From Bacteroidota bacterium (GTDB lineage Bacteria; Bacteroidota; Bacteroidia; Chitinophagales; Chitinophagaceae), in assembly GCA_023428755.1 (NCBI GenBank), contig JAEYWX010000012.1:279224-343223 (forward strand): a stretch of 64,000 bases of DNA, in the 5' to 3' direction. Numbering within the stretch: the first letter of the stretch is position 1; the number at the start of each line of letters is the position of its first letter. Both the position numbers and the translations under genes were made by a program. The notes beneath the pieces are model-generated. The model saw only the letters and a program-made list of their open reading frames with translations, ran no database searches and was not told the DNA's origin. Shown in pieces: positions 34,045 through 42,188 of this stretch.

Positions 34045-35835
34045 ATGAGCACCGCAACGATTGCAACAAAACTGAAAGGTGGCGAATGGCTGATTAAAAC
34101 CAGCACACCGCAGGACACATTTATTCCCGAAAACTTTAACGAAGAACAGGTAATGGTAAAAGAAATGTGTGCTACGTTTCTTGATACCGAAGTATTACCG
34201 CTTGTGGCCCGGCTTGATAAAATGGAAGAAGGCCTGATGCCTTCGCTCATGGACAAAGCAGGTGAACAAGGTCTGTTGGGTACATCAGCTCCGGAAGAGT
34301 TTGGCGGCCTCGGTAAAGATTTCATCACTGCCACATTGGTGAACGAAGGTTTAGGTGGCGGTTATTCGTTTTCGGTAGCCATTGCTGCACACACAGGTAT
34401 CGGCACATTACCCATTTTGTATTTCGGTACGCCGGAACAAAAAGCAAAATACATTCCCAAGCTGGCAAGTGGCGAATGGAAAGGTGCGTATGGTTTAACC
34501 GAGCCCAACAGTGGCAGTGATGCCCTGGGTGCAAAAACAACGGCTGTACTAAGCGAAGATGGAAAGCATTATATATTGAACGGACAAAAATGCTGGATCA
34601 CCAACGGTGGTTTTGCAGATGTGTACACCGTATTTGCAAAAATCGACGGGAAAGATTTTACCGGCTTTATTGTAGAGCGTGGAATGGAAGGTTTTACACA
34701 GGGGCAAGAAGAACACAAGATGGGCATCAAAGGTTCTTCTACAGTACAACTCTATTTCCAGGATTGTAAAGTGCCTGTTGAAAATTTATTAGGGGAACAA
34801 GGCAAGGGACATGTGATTGCTTTCAATATCCTCAACATCGGTCGTTTGAAATTAGCGGCTGCTGCTTTGGGTGGTTCCAAACGTTCACTCAACGTAGCAC
34901 TAACATATGCTGCCACACGTGAACAGTTCAAACAACCCATCCTCAACTTCGGTGCTATCCAACACAAGCTGGCAGAAATGGCCATCCGCATTTGGGTATG
35001 CGAAAGTGCATTGTACCGCACCAGTAAATGGATCAATGATATGGAACATGATCTGTTAGCTGCAGGCAAACCATTCAACGAAGCGTTACTTGGCGCTGCT
35101 GAAGAATACGCCATTGAATGTGCCATACTGAAAGTAGATGGCAGTGAAGTACTGGATTATGTGGTGGATGAAGGTGTACAGATACATGGCGGAAATGGTT
35201 TTAGTGATGAATATGATATTTCACGTGCATACCGTGACAGCCGTATCAACCGTATTTACGAAGGAACAAACGAGATCAATCGTCTTTTAACTGTTGACAT
35301 GGTATTGAAGCGTGCCATGAAAGGCCGTTTGGATATTATGAATGCAGCCATGAATGTGCAGAAAGAACTGATGAGCATTCCTGATTTTGGCAGTGAAGAT
35401 GATACGCCGTTTGCAAAAGAATACAAGGCCATTGCCAATTTCAAAAAAGCCATCATGTTAGCGGCAGGTGCTGCGGTACAAAAGTTCATGATGAAGATCG
35501 AACACGAGCAGGAAGTGCTGATGAATATTGCAGATATGGCGATCCAAACTTTTAATGCAGAAAGTGCATTACTGCGTGCGGCCAAGCTGGTTGAAGAAAA
35601 AGGCGAAGCAGCTTGCCAGTTTGAACTGGATATGATGCGTACGTATTTGTATGATGCAGCAGATCGCATCAACAAGTATGGTAAAGATGCCATTAATGCA
35701 TTTGCAGAAGGCGACGAACACCGCATGATGTTGCTGGGCTTGAAACGTTTTACAAAAGTGGATCCTTTCAATACAAAAGAAGCAAGAAGGCGCATCGTAG
35801 CAAAGCTGAGAAACGACGGAAAATATCCGTTGTAA
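34045..35835 (+). CDS. Acyl-CoA dehydrogenase
   Basis: FAD-dependent acyl-CoA dehydrogenase of 596 residues (cytoplasm, beta-oxidation type). The N-terminal helical domain contains AGEQGLLGTSAPEEFGGLGK, the middle beta domain AYGLTEPNSGSDALGAKTTA and CWITNGGFADVYTVFAK, and the C-terminal domain VQIHGGNGFSDEYDISRAYR followed by GTNEINRLL. The catalytic base (Glu) is expected at IYEGTNEINR. The extra C-terminal 170 residues match the larger bacterial type. The frame opens upstream to 34000, but the ATG at 34045 (MSTATIATKLKGG) starts conserved sequence; the earlier part lies at the palindrome. Confidence 0.94.
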   Translation: MSTATIATKLKGGEWLIKTSTPQDTFIPENFNEEQVMVKEMCATFLDTEVLPLVARLDKMEEGLMPSLMDKAGEQGLLGTSAPEEFGGLGKDFITATLVNEGLGGGYSFSVAIAAHTGIGTLPILYFGTPEQKAKYIPKLASGEWKGAYGLTEPNSGSDALGAKTTAVLSEDGKHYILNGQKCWITNGGFADVYTVFAKIDGKDFTGFIVERGMEGFTQGQEEHKMGIKGSSTVQLYFQDCKVPVENLLGEQGKGHVIAFNILNIGRLKLAAAALGGSKRSLNVALTYAATREQFKQPILNFGAIQHKLAEMAIRIWVCESALYRTSKWINDMEHDLLAAGKPFNEALLGAAEEYAIECAILKVDGSEVLDYVVDEGVQIHGGNGFSDEYDISRAYRDSRINRIYEGTNEINRLLTVDMVLKRAMKGRLDIMNAAMNVQKELMSIPDFGSEDDTPFAKEYKAIANFKKAIMLAAGAAVQKFMMKIEHEQEVLMNIADMAIQTFNAESALLRAAKLVEEKGEAACQFELDMMRTYLYDAADRINKYGKDAINAFAEGDEHRMMLLGLKRFTKVDPFNTKEARRRIVAKLRNDGKYPL

Positions 35836-35840
35836 TTACG

Positions 35841-35871
35841 GTGAGCTATCCGCCGCAGGCGGATAACTCAC
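35841..35871. repeat. GC-rich palindromic element after the acyl-CoA dehydrogenase gene
   Basis: GTGAG-C-TATCCGCC, loop GCA, GGCGGATA-A-CTCAC: a 14-bp stem with one mismatch. It is similar in style to the palindrome at 24925-24939, sharing the GCA loop. Confidence 0.65.
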
Positions 35872-35884
35872 CGGCGGAACTTTT

Positions 35885-35917
35885 AAAAATCCTTTGCCTA
35901 ATTTGCAAAGGATTTTT
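35885..35917 (+). terminator. Terminator of the acyl-CoA dehydrogenase gene
   Basis: AAAAATCCTTTGC, loop of 7, GCAAAGGATTTTT: a 13-bp perfect stem followed by T and A. Confidence 0.85.
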
Positions 35918-35934
35918 TATTTCAATCTGTTTGT

Positions 35935-37677
35935 ATGCGTATTCTTTTTTTCTGTTCGTTTTTACTCGTTATGTATCACGGTGCTGCGCAGAAAGTGTTT
36001 CTGCGGTTGGCAACACCCACCAAAAATCAAAATACGGTTACAACAGCCCGTCAGTTTATTACAGGTGCTACCTGCGTGGGTTGTAGCATCAGCATGAATG
36101 GTGAAGCAATGCGTGTGTGGCCAACAGGCGCATTTGCGTATGAAGTGAATCTGTCGTTGGGCGACAGTAGTTTTCAACTCATTGCAACCAATGAAAAAGG
36201 TGAACGTGTAACACAGAAATTATTCTATACCTATCAACTGCCTGCCAAAGAAAAAGAAGTAACTACCAATACAGTGGAGTACTGGCGTATTGAACCGCAA
36301 GGCAACCTGTTACTAAAGCCTGGCGACCGTTTACGCATGACGGTGAAAACAATACCGGATGCAATTTTGAAACTGCAGAACGGGCAAGAGTTCAAAGAAG
36401 TACCGGCCAACAATGCCAACGGAATACGTGGTATTTACAAAACAGAATATGTAGTAAAAGAGAACGATGATCTGTTTACTGAATTCAAAAGCAAACTCAA
36501 ACTGCTGGTACAACCCGCCGCAGGTGATTTACTGGAAGTAGGCAGCCGAAGCGAATTTGCGTTGATGCAATCGAATGGACTAGTGCTGCAAACAAAAGGA
36601 AAATTGCCATACCTGTTGCTGGGTTTGGGTGAAGACAGGCTCGGCGGCACCAAGATGGGTTATCTCGATTCAATGATCCGGTTAAAAGCTGTGAGCAAAG
36701 TGGGGAACAAGTATGCAGTGCAGTTAAGTAAAAACCGGCAGGCGTATATTGAAGAAGAACATGTAACCGTTTTACAGAACGAATCGTTTACACCGGCATC
36801 GCTTACTAACAGTATGCGTGTGTGGGGCGACAGCAGTTTTGATTATGTATCACTTTCGTTGAATGAGCGCTTACCTTATCAAACATTCCAGGAGGTCAAT
36901 CCATCAAAAATTATTGTGGATGTATTTGGAGCCATATCCAATACTAACTGGCTTACACAAATGAGCAGTACCAAAGAAATTAAAAACGTGTACTACAATC
37001 AAATTGAAGAAGATGTTTTCCGCATCAGCATCGATCTTACACATCAGCAACACTGGGGGCACAGCATTTATTACAGCGGTAACAATCTTGTCATCAGAAT
37101 AAAACGTCAACCTGCAACTCTTTTACTCAAAGACCTGGTAGTGGCTGTTGATGCAGGACATGGCGGCATAAACAAAGGTGCGTTTGGATTAACCGGCATC
37201 ATGGAAAAAGAAATGACTTTGCTCATCGCAAAAGAATTAAAACAGGCATTGGAAGCTGAAGGCGCAACGGTTATCATGTCACGAACAAAAGATACCACAT
37301 ACGACAATCACGATCGGTATACCTTCTTCAAAGAAAAAAATCCCGACCTGGTTGTAAGTATTCATCTCAACAGCAGTGCCGATCCTGTTCGTGTAAAAGG
37401 CGTAAGTACGTATTACAAACACATTGGCTACCGAACGCTTACACAAACCATCCTCAAACAGATGCTGGGCATGGGATTAAAAGAATATGGTAACGTTGGC
37501 AACTTCAATTTTCTGCTCAATGGTTTTACTGAATTTCCGAATGTATTGGTTGAAACATTGTTCATCAGTCATCCCGAAGATGAAATGAATGTACTGAACC
37601 AGGGCTATCGGAAACAGATGGCCGATGCTATTGTAAGGGGCATCAACGATTGGCTGGAGCTATGTAAAAAACAGTAA
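35935..37677 (+). CDS. N-acetylmuramoyl-L-alanine amidase with AMIN-like N-terminus
   Basis: Periplasmic peptidoglycan amidase (Amidase_3). The 580 residues begin with a signal peptide (MRILFFCSFLLVMYHGAAQ). A large N-terminal region (to about 400) of beta-rich and SH3-like appearance includes an AMIN-like segment. The zinc amidase domain starts with VAVDAGHGGINKGAFG (His 409), continues with a Glu ligand (GIMEKEM), His in VSIHLNSS and the catalytic Glu in NVLVETLFISHPED. It cleaves the amide between MurNAc and L-Ala and supports cell separation. The gene follows the terminator of the dehydrogenase and has a small hairpin after its stop. Confidence 0.9.
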   Translation: MRILFFCSFLLVMYHGAAQKVFLRLATPTKNQNTVTTARQFITGATCVGCSISMNGEAMRVWPTGAFAYEVNLSLGDSSFQLIATNEKGERVTQKLFYTYQLPAKEKEVTTNTVEYWRIEPQGNLLLKPGDRLRMTVKTIPDAILKLQNGQEFKEVPANNANGIRGIYKTEYVVKENDDLFTEFKSKLKLLVQPAAGDLLEVGSRSEFALMQSNGLVLQTKGKLPYLLLGLGEDRLGGTKMGYLDSMIRLKAVSKVGNKYAVQLSKNRQAYIEEEHVTVLQNESFTPASLTNSMRVWGDSSFDYVSLSLNERLPYQTFQEVNPSKIIVDVFGAISNTNWLTQMSSTKEIKNVYYNQIEEDVFRISIDLTHQQHWGHSIYYSGNNLVIRIKRQPATLLLKDLVVAVDAGHGGINKGAFGLTGIMEKEMTLLIAKELKQALEAEGATVIMSRTKDTTYDNHDRYTFFKEKNPDLVVSIHLNSSADPVRVKGVSTYYKHIGYRTLTQTILKQMLGMGLKEYGNVGNFNFLLNGFTEFPNVLVETLFISHPEDEMNVLNQGYRKQMADAIVRGINDWLELCKKQ

Positions 37678-37752
37678 AGTTGTTTCCTTTCATCCATACG
37701 GGTTTTGCCATTCAGCAAGCCAGTCGGCATTTATCATTTTATTAAGAGTAGC

Positions 37753-37779
37753 TGAAACCCTTATCTGTAAAGGGTTTCA
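37753..37779 (+). terminator. Hairpin after the amidase gene
   Basis: TGAAACCCTT, loop ATCTGT, AAGGGTTTCA: a 10-bp perfect stem. The T-run after it is weak, so terminator strength is uncertain. Confidence 0.55.
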
Positions 37780-37957
37780 TTATTTGTGTATGTCCATGTT
37801 ACACTTGTTGCATCCGTTCATCACTATGAAGGTTGTGTTAACAGCCTTTTGTCAAGAATCGCTTGCAGCAGCACTTGCCCCCGTTTACTTTTACAGCATC
37901 ATCAAATAATGTTATCTGAAAAGATACATTAATCATTAAACCTTAAATATGTTCATC

Positions 37958-38404
37958 ATGAAAAAGATTTTTGTCCTGTTAGCAGCAGTGGTATTAACAG
38001 TGTCCACAAAAGCAAGTGCCTCTCCCATTCTTGAAAATGAAGTGGTAACCGCCGCCTTCCAAAAACAATTTACTGAAGCAACCGATGTAAGCTGGACGCA
38101 AAAAAATGATCTCTACCTCGTATCGTTTAAATACAATAACGATCGCATGCTGGCCTGGTACCGCCCCGATGGGGTAGTGGAAGCCGTTCAGCGTATGGTA
38201 CAACTGGAGCAAATGACTTACCTGGCATCCAGTGCCGTGCAGGAATTATCGAAAGACAAAGCTTTACTCAGTATAGCTGAGATCAGTAAAGAAGGCGAAT
38301 TGTTTTATCTCGTAAAAACCGATGATGAAAAATGCGTGTCTGTTTATAAAGTAACCGCCACCGGCGATTACACCCGTATTGATCGAACAAAAAAGAAAAA
38401 ATAA
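37958..38404 (+). CDS. Small secreted protein of unknown function
   Basis: A 148-residue secreted protein with a signal peptide (MKKIFVLLAAVVLTVSTKASA). The mature part reads FTEATDVSWTQKNDLYLVSF and MLAWYRPDGVVEAVQRMVQL, a PepSY/BLIP-like beta pattern seen in many small Bacteroidetes secreted proteins; this assignment is tentative. It ends with a Lys run (TKKKK). Another ATG nine bases upstream (37949) is equally possible and would add MFI. It lies between the amidase and the deoxyhypusine-synthase-like gene, with a terminator after it. Confidence 0.7.
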   Translation: MKKIFVLLAAVVLTVSTKASASPILENEVVTAAFQKQFTEATDVSWTQKNDLYLVSFKYNNDRMLAWYRPDGVVEAVQRMVQLEQMTYLASSAVQELSKDKALLSIAEISKEGELFYLVKTDDEKCVSVYKVTATGDYTRIDRTKKKK

Positions 38405-38431
38405 GTACACTACAAGTGTTGTTTTGGAAAC

Positions 38432-38458
38432 AGCCTCACCGACATTTTCGGTGGGGCT
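38432..38458 (+). terminator. Terminator after the small secreted protein
   Basis: AGCCTCACCGA pairs with TCGGTGGGGCT (one G-T pair), followed by a run of T. Confidence 0.8.
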
Positions 38459-38499
38459 TTTTTATTGAGAAATTAATGCACACAAAGCGACGGAATCTT

Positions 38500-38507
38500 T
38501 ACTTTTG
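38500..38507 (+). promoter_or_regulatory. -7 box of the deoxyhypusine-synthase-like gene
   Basis: TACTTTTG, a TAnnTTTG match. It gives a leader of about 65 bases holding the palindrome at 38526-38547. No clear -33 element is present. Confidence 0.4.
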
Positions 38508-38525
38508 CTGCTCTTTCGCAAAGTC

Positions 38526-38547
38526 TCCCCGACCGGAGCGTCGGGGA
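38526..38547. repeat. GC-rich palindrome in the leader of the deoxyhypusine-synthase-like gene
   Basis: TCCCCGAC, loop CGGAGC, GTCGGGGA: an 8-bp perfect stem. It is similar to other palindromes in the window. Confidence 0.6.
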
Positions 38548-38578
38548 TCTGAAGGCGGTCACTTTTAAAATTTAAAAA

Positions 38579-39553
38579 ATGAACAAAGGACCCGTTTCAC
38601 AATTCATTCAACATCATTACCGTCATTTTAATGCAGCCGCTTTAATGGATGCAGCCAAAGGGTATGAAACACATTTGAACGAAGGTGGTAAAATGATGAT
38701 CACGCTTGCAGGTGCCATGAGTACGGCTGAGCTTGGTTTAAGTCTGGCAGAAATGATTCGCCAGGATAAAGTGCAGATCATCAGTTGCACCGGTGCCAAC
38801 CTGGAAGAAGATGTGATGAACCTCGTTGCACACAGCCACTACAAGCGTGTGCCCAACTATCGTGATCTTACACCACAGGACGAGTGGGATCTGTTAGAAA
38901 ATCATTACAATCGTGTAACTGATACTTGTATTCCGGAAGAAGAAGCGTTCCGTCGTTTGCAAAAACATTTGCACCGTCAATGGGTGGAAGCGGAAGCAAA
39001 AGGTGAGCGTTATTTTCCACACGAATTTTTATACAAAACTGTTTTAAGCGGCGACCTCGAACAGTATTATGAAATTGATCCGAAGAACAGCTGGATCGTA
39101 GCTGCAGCAGAAAAAAATATTCCGATTGTAGTACCAGGTTGGGAAGACAGTACTACCGGTAACATCTTCGCCAGCTATGTGATCAAGAACGAACTGAAAG
39201 CAAGCACGGTGAAGAGTGGTATTGAGTACATGGTGTGGTTAGCCGATTGGTATCGCCAGAACAGCAGCGGTAAAGGCGTTGGCTTTTTCCAGATTGGTGG
39301 TGGTATTGCGGGCGACTTCCCGATTTGCGTTGTACCGATGATGTACCAGGATCTTGAATGGCACGATGTTCCGTTCTGGAGTTATTTCTGCCAGATCAGC
39401 GATTCAACCACATCGTTTGGTTCTTACAGCGGTGCGGTGCCTAACGAGAAAATTACATGGGGTAAACTTGATATTAATACACCAAAATTCATTGTAGAGA
39501 GTGATGCGACCATTGTGGCACCGTTGATCTTTGCATGGATCTTAGGCATGTAA
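38579..39553 (+). CDS. Deoxyhypusine-synthase-like protein
   Basis: Member of the deoxyhypusine synthase family, 324 residues, cytoplasmic. The NAD-binding region (ITLAGAMSTAELGLSLAEMI and SCTGANLEEDVMNLVAHSHY) and the C-terminal active site are kept: the segment GAVPNEKITWGKLD aligns with the eukaryotic enzyme motif in which the WGK lysine carries the aminobutyl intermediate. In eukaryotes and archaea the enzyme modifies eIF5A; bacteria lack eIF5A and use EF-P, so the substrate here is probably a polyamine or another protein. Related bacterial enzymes act as homospermidine-type synthases. Context gives no clue; the next gene is RDD. Confidence 0.88.
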   Translation: MNKGPVSQFIQHHYRHFNAAALMDAAKGYETHLNEGGKMMITLAGAMSTAELGLSLAEMIRQDKVQIISCTGANLEEDVMNLVAHSHYKRVPNYRDLTPQDEWDLLENHYNRVTDTCIPEEEAFRRLQKHLHRQWVEAEAKGERYFPHEFLYKTVLSGDLEQYYEIDPKNSWIVAAAEKNIPIVVPGWEDSTTGNIFASYVIKNELKASTVKSGIEYMVWLADWYRQNSSGKGVGFFQIGGGIAGDFPICVVPMMYQDLEWHDVPFWSYFCQISDSTTSFGSYSGAVPNEKITWGKLDINTPKFIVESDATIVAPLIFAWILGM

Positions 39554-39577
39554 TACTTCTACAAACTTTAATTCGTG

Positions 39578-39599
39578 AACCGCAGCAACTGCTGCGGTT
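39578..39599 (+). terminator. Terminator of the deoxyhypusine-synthase-like gene
   Basis: AACCGCAGC and GCTGCGGTT form a 9-bp perfect stem with a 4-base loop, followed by a T-run. Confidence 0.85.
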
Positions 39600-39671
39600 T
39601 TTTATTTCCACATCTTCAAAACCCAAAAGAAATTATTATTTTACTACTTCATCACCAAACCAACTCTATTT

Positions 39672-40124
39672 ATGGAACAACAAACAAACGTGTTACACGA
39701 ATTTCATGAACCGGCTTATGAATTTGCCAGCACCGGACAACGCTTCCTCAATTACCTCATCGATGTTATTGTATTTTACATTCTCATGCTCATCGTGGGC
39801 TTTATTGTAGGTGCTGCGTTTGCATCGTCTATCAGCGATGGTGAAGTGGAAGGCGCAATCGGTTTTGCCTTTGTTACCTATCTTCTCGTGTTTGTTATCT
39901 TCTTTGCCTATTACACGTTCCTGGAAGGATCAAAAGGAAAAACACTTGGCAAAATGATCACAAAAACAAAAGTGATCCGTGAGGATGGACAGCCAATGAC
40001 ATACGGTAAAGCACTGTTACGTACATTATGTCGTCTTGTACCGTTTGAGTTTATCAGTGCATTTCTCGGCCAAAAGATGTGGCACGATCAATGGACCGGA
40101 ACGATCACCGTCAAAGACAACTAA
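39672..40124 (+). CDS. RDD family membrane protein
   Basis: Small inner-membrane protein of 150 residues with RDD-family signatures: FASTGQRFLNYLIDVIVFYI at the start (first Arg and Asp of the RDD pattern), a second helix IVGFIVGAAFA, and the conserved segment GKTLGKMITKTKVIREDG. The family has been linked to ion or Na+/H+ exchange, but the role in any one case is uncertain. It is co-directional with the transporter at 40226, which begins after a hairpin, so they may be separate units. Confidence 0.85.
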   Translation: MEQQTNVLHEFHEPAYEFASTGQRFLNYLIDVIVFYILMLIVGFIVGAAFASSISDGEVEGAIGFAFVTYLLVFVIFFAYYTFLEGSKGKTLGKMITKTKVIREDGQPMTYGKALLRTLCRLVPFEFISAFLGQKMWHDQWTGTITVKDN

Positions 40125-40137
40125 TCAACTTTTTTAT

Positions 40138-40164
40138 AGAACCTGCTCACAAAAAGCAGGTTCT
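40138..40164 (+). terminator. Hairpin between RDD and the AspT-like transporter gene
   Basis: AGAACCTGCT, loop of 7, AGCAGGTTCT: a 10-bp perfect stem. The T-run after it is short, so it may act as a weak terminator. Confidence 0.6.
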
Positions 40165-40225
40165 GTGATTTTCATTAGTTTCTTCATTCAACTTTACCGA
40201 TAGTTTTACTGTATATTTCGCTACC

Positions 40226-41893
40226 ATGAACTGGTTTCTCCAACTACTGCTCGAAGAAAGTATTCCGCAAACGGTTATTATTTACGGCATCGTTATCGCC
40301 ATTGGCACATGGCTGGGTCGTTTAAAACTGGCCGGCATTTCCTTAGGTGTTACCTGGATCTTATTTATGGGGCTGGCCATTTCGTATGCCGGTATTCATA
40401 TCAATAAAGAAACAGAACACTTCCTAAAAGAATTTGGGTTGATCCTTTTTGTGTACTCCATTGGCTTGCAGGTAGGGCCGGGCTTCTTTTCATCGCTCAA
40501 AAAAAATGCAGCAGTTACAAATGGATTGGCTGCACTTATAGTTGGTCTTGGTGTGCTAACGGTCATCGCCTTTTATTTTTTCTTACAGCAACCCATTACC
40601 ACGCTTACTGGTGTAATGAGTGGAGCGGTAACCAATACACCCGGCCTTGGTGCGGCGCAGGCTGCAGCGAAAGATCTGCAACTACCCGCCAGTGAAACTT
40701 CGTTTATAACGCTGGCGTATGCACTGGTATATCCGTTTGGTGTGTTTGGTATTATTGCGGCAATTCTGATTCTCAAAAAAGTGTTTCGTGTAGATCTTGA
40801 AAAAGAAAGGGAACTGCACCGCAAGCTGGATATCATCAAATCAAACAAGCCAGTGTCTATTCATTTGCAGCTGCAGAACAAACAACTCATCGGTAAACCA
40901 CTACGCACCATTTTTGAATTGCTGAAAGAACCGATTGTTGTGTCACGGTTATTTCACAACGGCACGGTGATTACACCTACACCACAAACACATTTAGCAG
41001 AGCATGATGTGTTGCTGATTGTGGCACATAAAGAACAGATCGATGTGTTGAAAATGATCATTGGTGAAGAAAGCAATATGAACCTGAAAGAAATTCCGCA
41101 AAGTGAATTGATCTCACGTATAGTGGTGGTTACGCAAGCCGATGTTACCCATAAACGATTGGGCGATATTGCTGCGTTGCACCAACACGATTTTACATTG
41201 ACCCGTTTAAGTCGTGCCGGTGTGGAAATGGTAGCACATGGCGATATTGTGCTGCAACTCGGCGATCAACTGAAAGTAGTGGGCACCAAAGAGGGTGTGG
41301 ACAGGGTCACGAAAACCATCGGCAATCAATTGAAGCGATTGGATGTGCCTGATCTAGCACCGATCTTTATCGGCATTGTTGCGGGTGTTGTGCTGGGCAG
41401 TATCCCCATGTATTTTTTTGATATGCCGGTGCCGGTAAAAATTGGATTGGCTGGCGGACCTTTGCTGATCGCTTTGCTGCTGAGCAGGTATGGCGGTAAA
41501 TTGTATTTGAATCAATACACTACTTACAGTGCCAATTTAATGTTGCGTGAATTAGGAATAAGTTTATTCCTTGCCAGTGTGGGGTTAAGCAGTGGTGCCA
41601 GTTTGCAAACAGCGTTGAGTGGTGGTAATGCATGGCTCTGGATCGTAATGGGTTTAACAATTACACTTGTTCCATTGCTGATCGTTGGAATGATTGCACA
41701 CTATGTATTTCGCAAAACATTTTTTGAAGTGTGCGGTTTGCTGTCGGGTGCAAGTACCGATCCGCCGGCATTGGCCTTCTCTACACAATTAGCAAAAAAC
41801 GAAGTGGCGTCTGTTACATATGCTACTGTATATCCAATGACGATGATTCTTCGAATTATTGCAGCGCAATTGCTGATACTTTTCTTTTCGTAA
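40226..41893 (+). CDS. AspT/YidE-type putative transporter
   Basis: Inner-membrane transporter of 555 residues with two repeated AspT/YidE membrane domains around central soluble RCK_C-type (TrkA C-terminal) segments. Signature repeats are GVMSGAVTNTPGLGAAQ in the first half and LLSGASTDPPALAFSTQLA in the second, both carrying the conserved Thr-Pro or Asp-Pro-Pro core. RCK-type segments at about residues 205-370 (LQLQNKQLIGKPLRTIFELL, DQLKVVGTKEGV) probably sense a ligand. The substrate may be an amino acid anion or a mediator, but cannot be named. A repeat cluster follows the gene. Confidence 0.88.
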   Translation: MNWFLQLLLEESIPQTVIIYGIVIAIGTWLGRLKLAGISLGVTWILFMGLAISYAGIHINKETEHFLKEFGLILFVYSIGLQVGPGFFSSLKKNAAVTNGLAALIVGLGVLTVIAFYFFLQQPITTLTGVMSGAVTNTPGLGAAQAAAKDLQLPASETSFITLAYALVYPFGVFGIIAAILILKKVFRVDLEKERELHRKLDIIKSNKPVSIHLQLQNKQLIGKPLRTIFELLKEPIVVSRLFHNGTVITPTPQTHLAEHDVLLIVAHKEQIDVLKMIIGEESNMNLKEIPQSELISRIVVVTQADVTHKRLGDIAALHQHDFTLTRLSRAGVEMVAHGDIVLQLGDQLKVVGTKEGVDRVTKTIGNQLKRLDVPDLAPIFIGIVAGVVLGSIPMYFFDMPVPVKIGLAGGPLLIALLLSRYGGKLYLNQYTTYSANLMLRELGISLFLASVGLSSGASLQTALSGGNAWLWIVMGLTITLVPLLIVGMIAHYVFRKTFFEVCGLLSGASTDPPALAFSTQLAKNEVASVTYATVYPMTMILRIIAAQLLILFFS

Positions 41894-41955
41894 ACTGTTT
41901 ACACACTTATCATTACTAAAGTTATCATGACGAAGGTCTTCAAGTCTTTGCACTT

Positions 41956-42168
41956 AATAACCCCGGTCTTTTAGACTGGGGTTATTGATACGCCTAAGCT
42001 TCCGGCTTTAGCCATTTACAACTTTACAATCTCTTTGGGTATTTATTTACCCCCGTAAAAACCTATTAAACGTTCTTACGGAACGTACACGTCATTTACA
42101 TTTTGTTCTATCGATCACTTGCCCCGAAGGGACAAAAAGAAAAACCCCGGCAAACTTGCCGGGGTTTT
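41956..42168. repeat. Composite palindrome cluster (REP-like)
   Basis: Noncoding segment between the AspT-like transporter (plus) and the M28 peptidase (minus). It holds three separate hairpins: AATAACCCCGGTCT with its complement (41956-41986, 14 bp with one G-T), ACGTTC with GAACGT (42069-42085), and AAAACCCCGGCA with TGCCGGGGTTTT (42141-42168). Short conserved-looking blocks lie between them. The last hairpin is also the natural terminator for the peptidase gene. The mosaic looks like REP/BIME-type elements mobilised by a transposase elsewhere in the genome. Confidence 0.55.
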
Positions 42169-42188
42169 GTAATGTGTTTTGTTCACAA

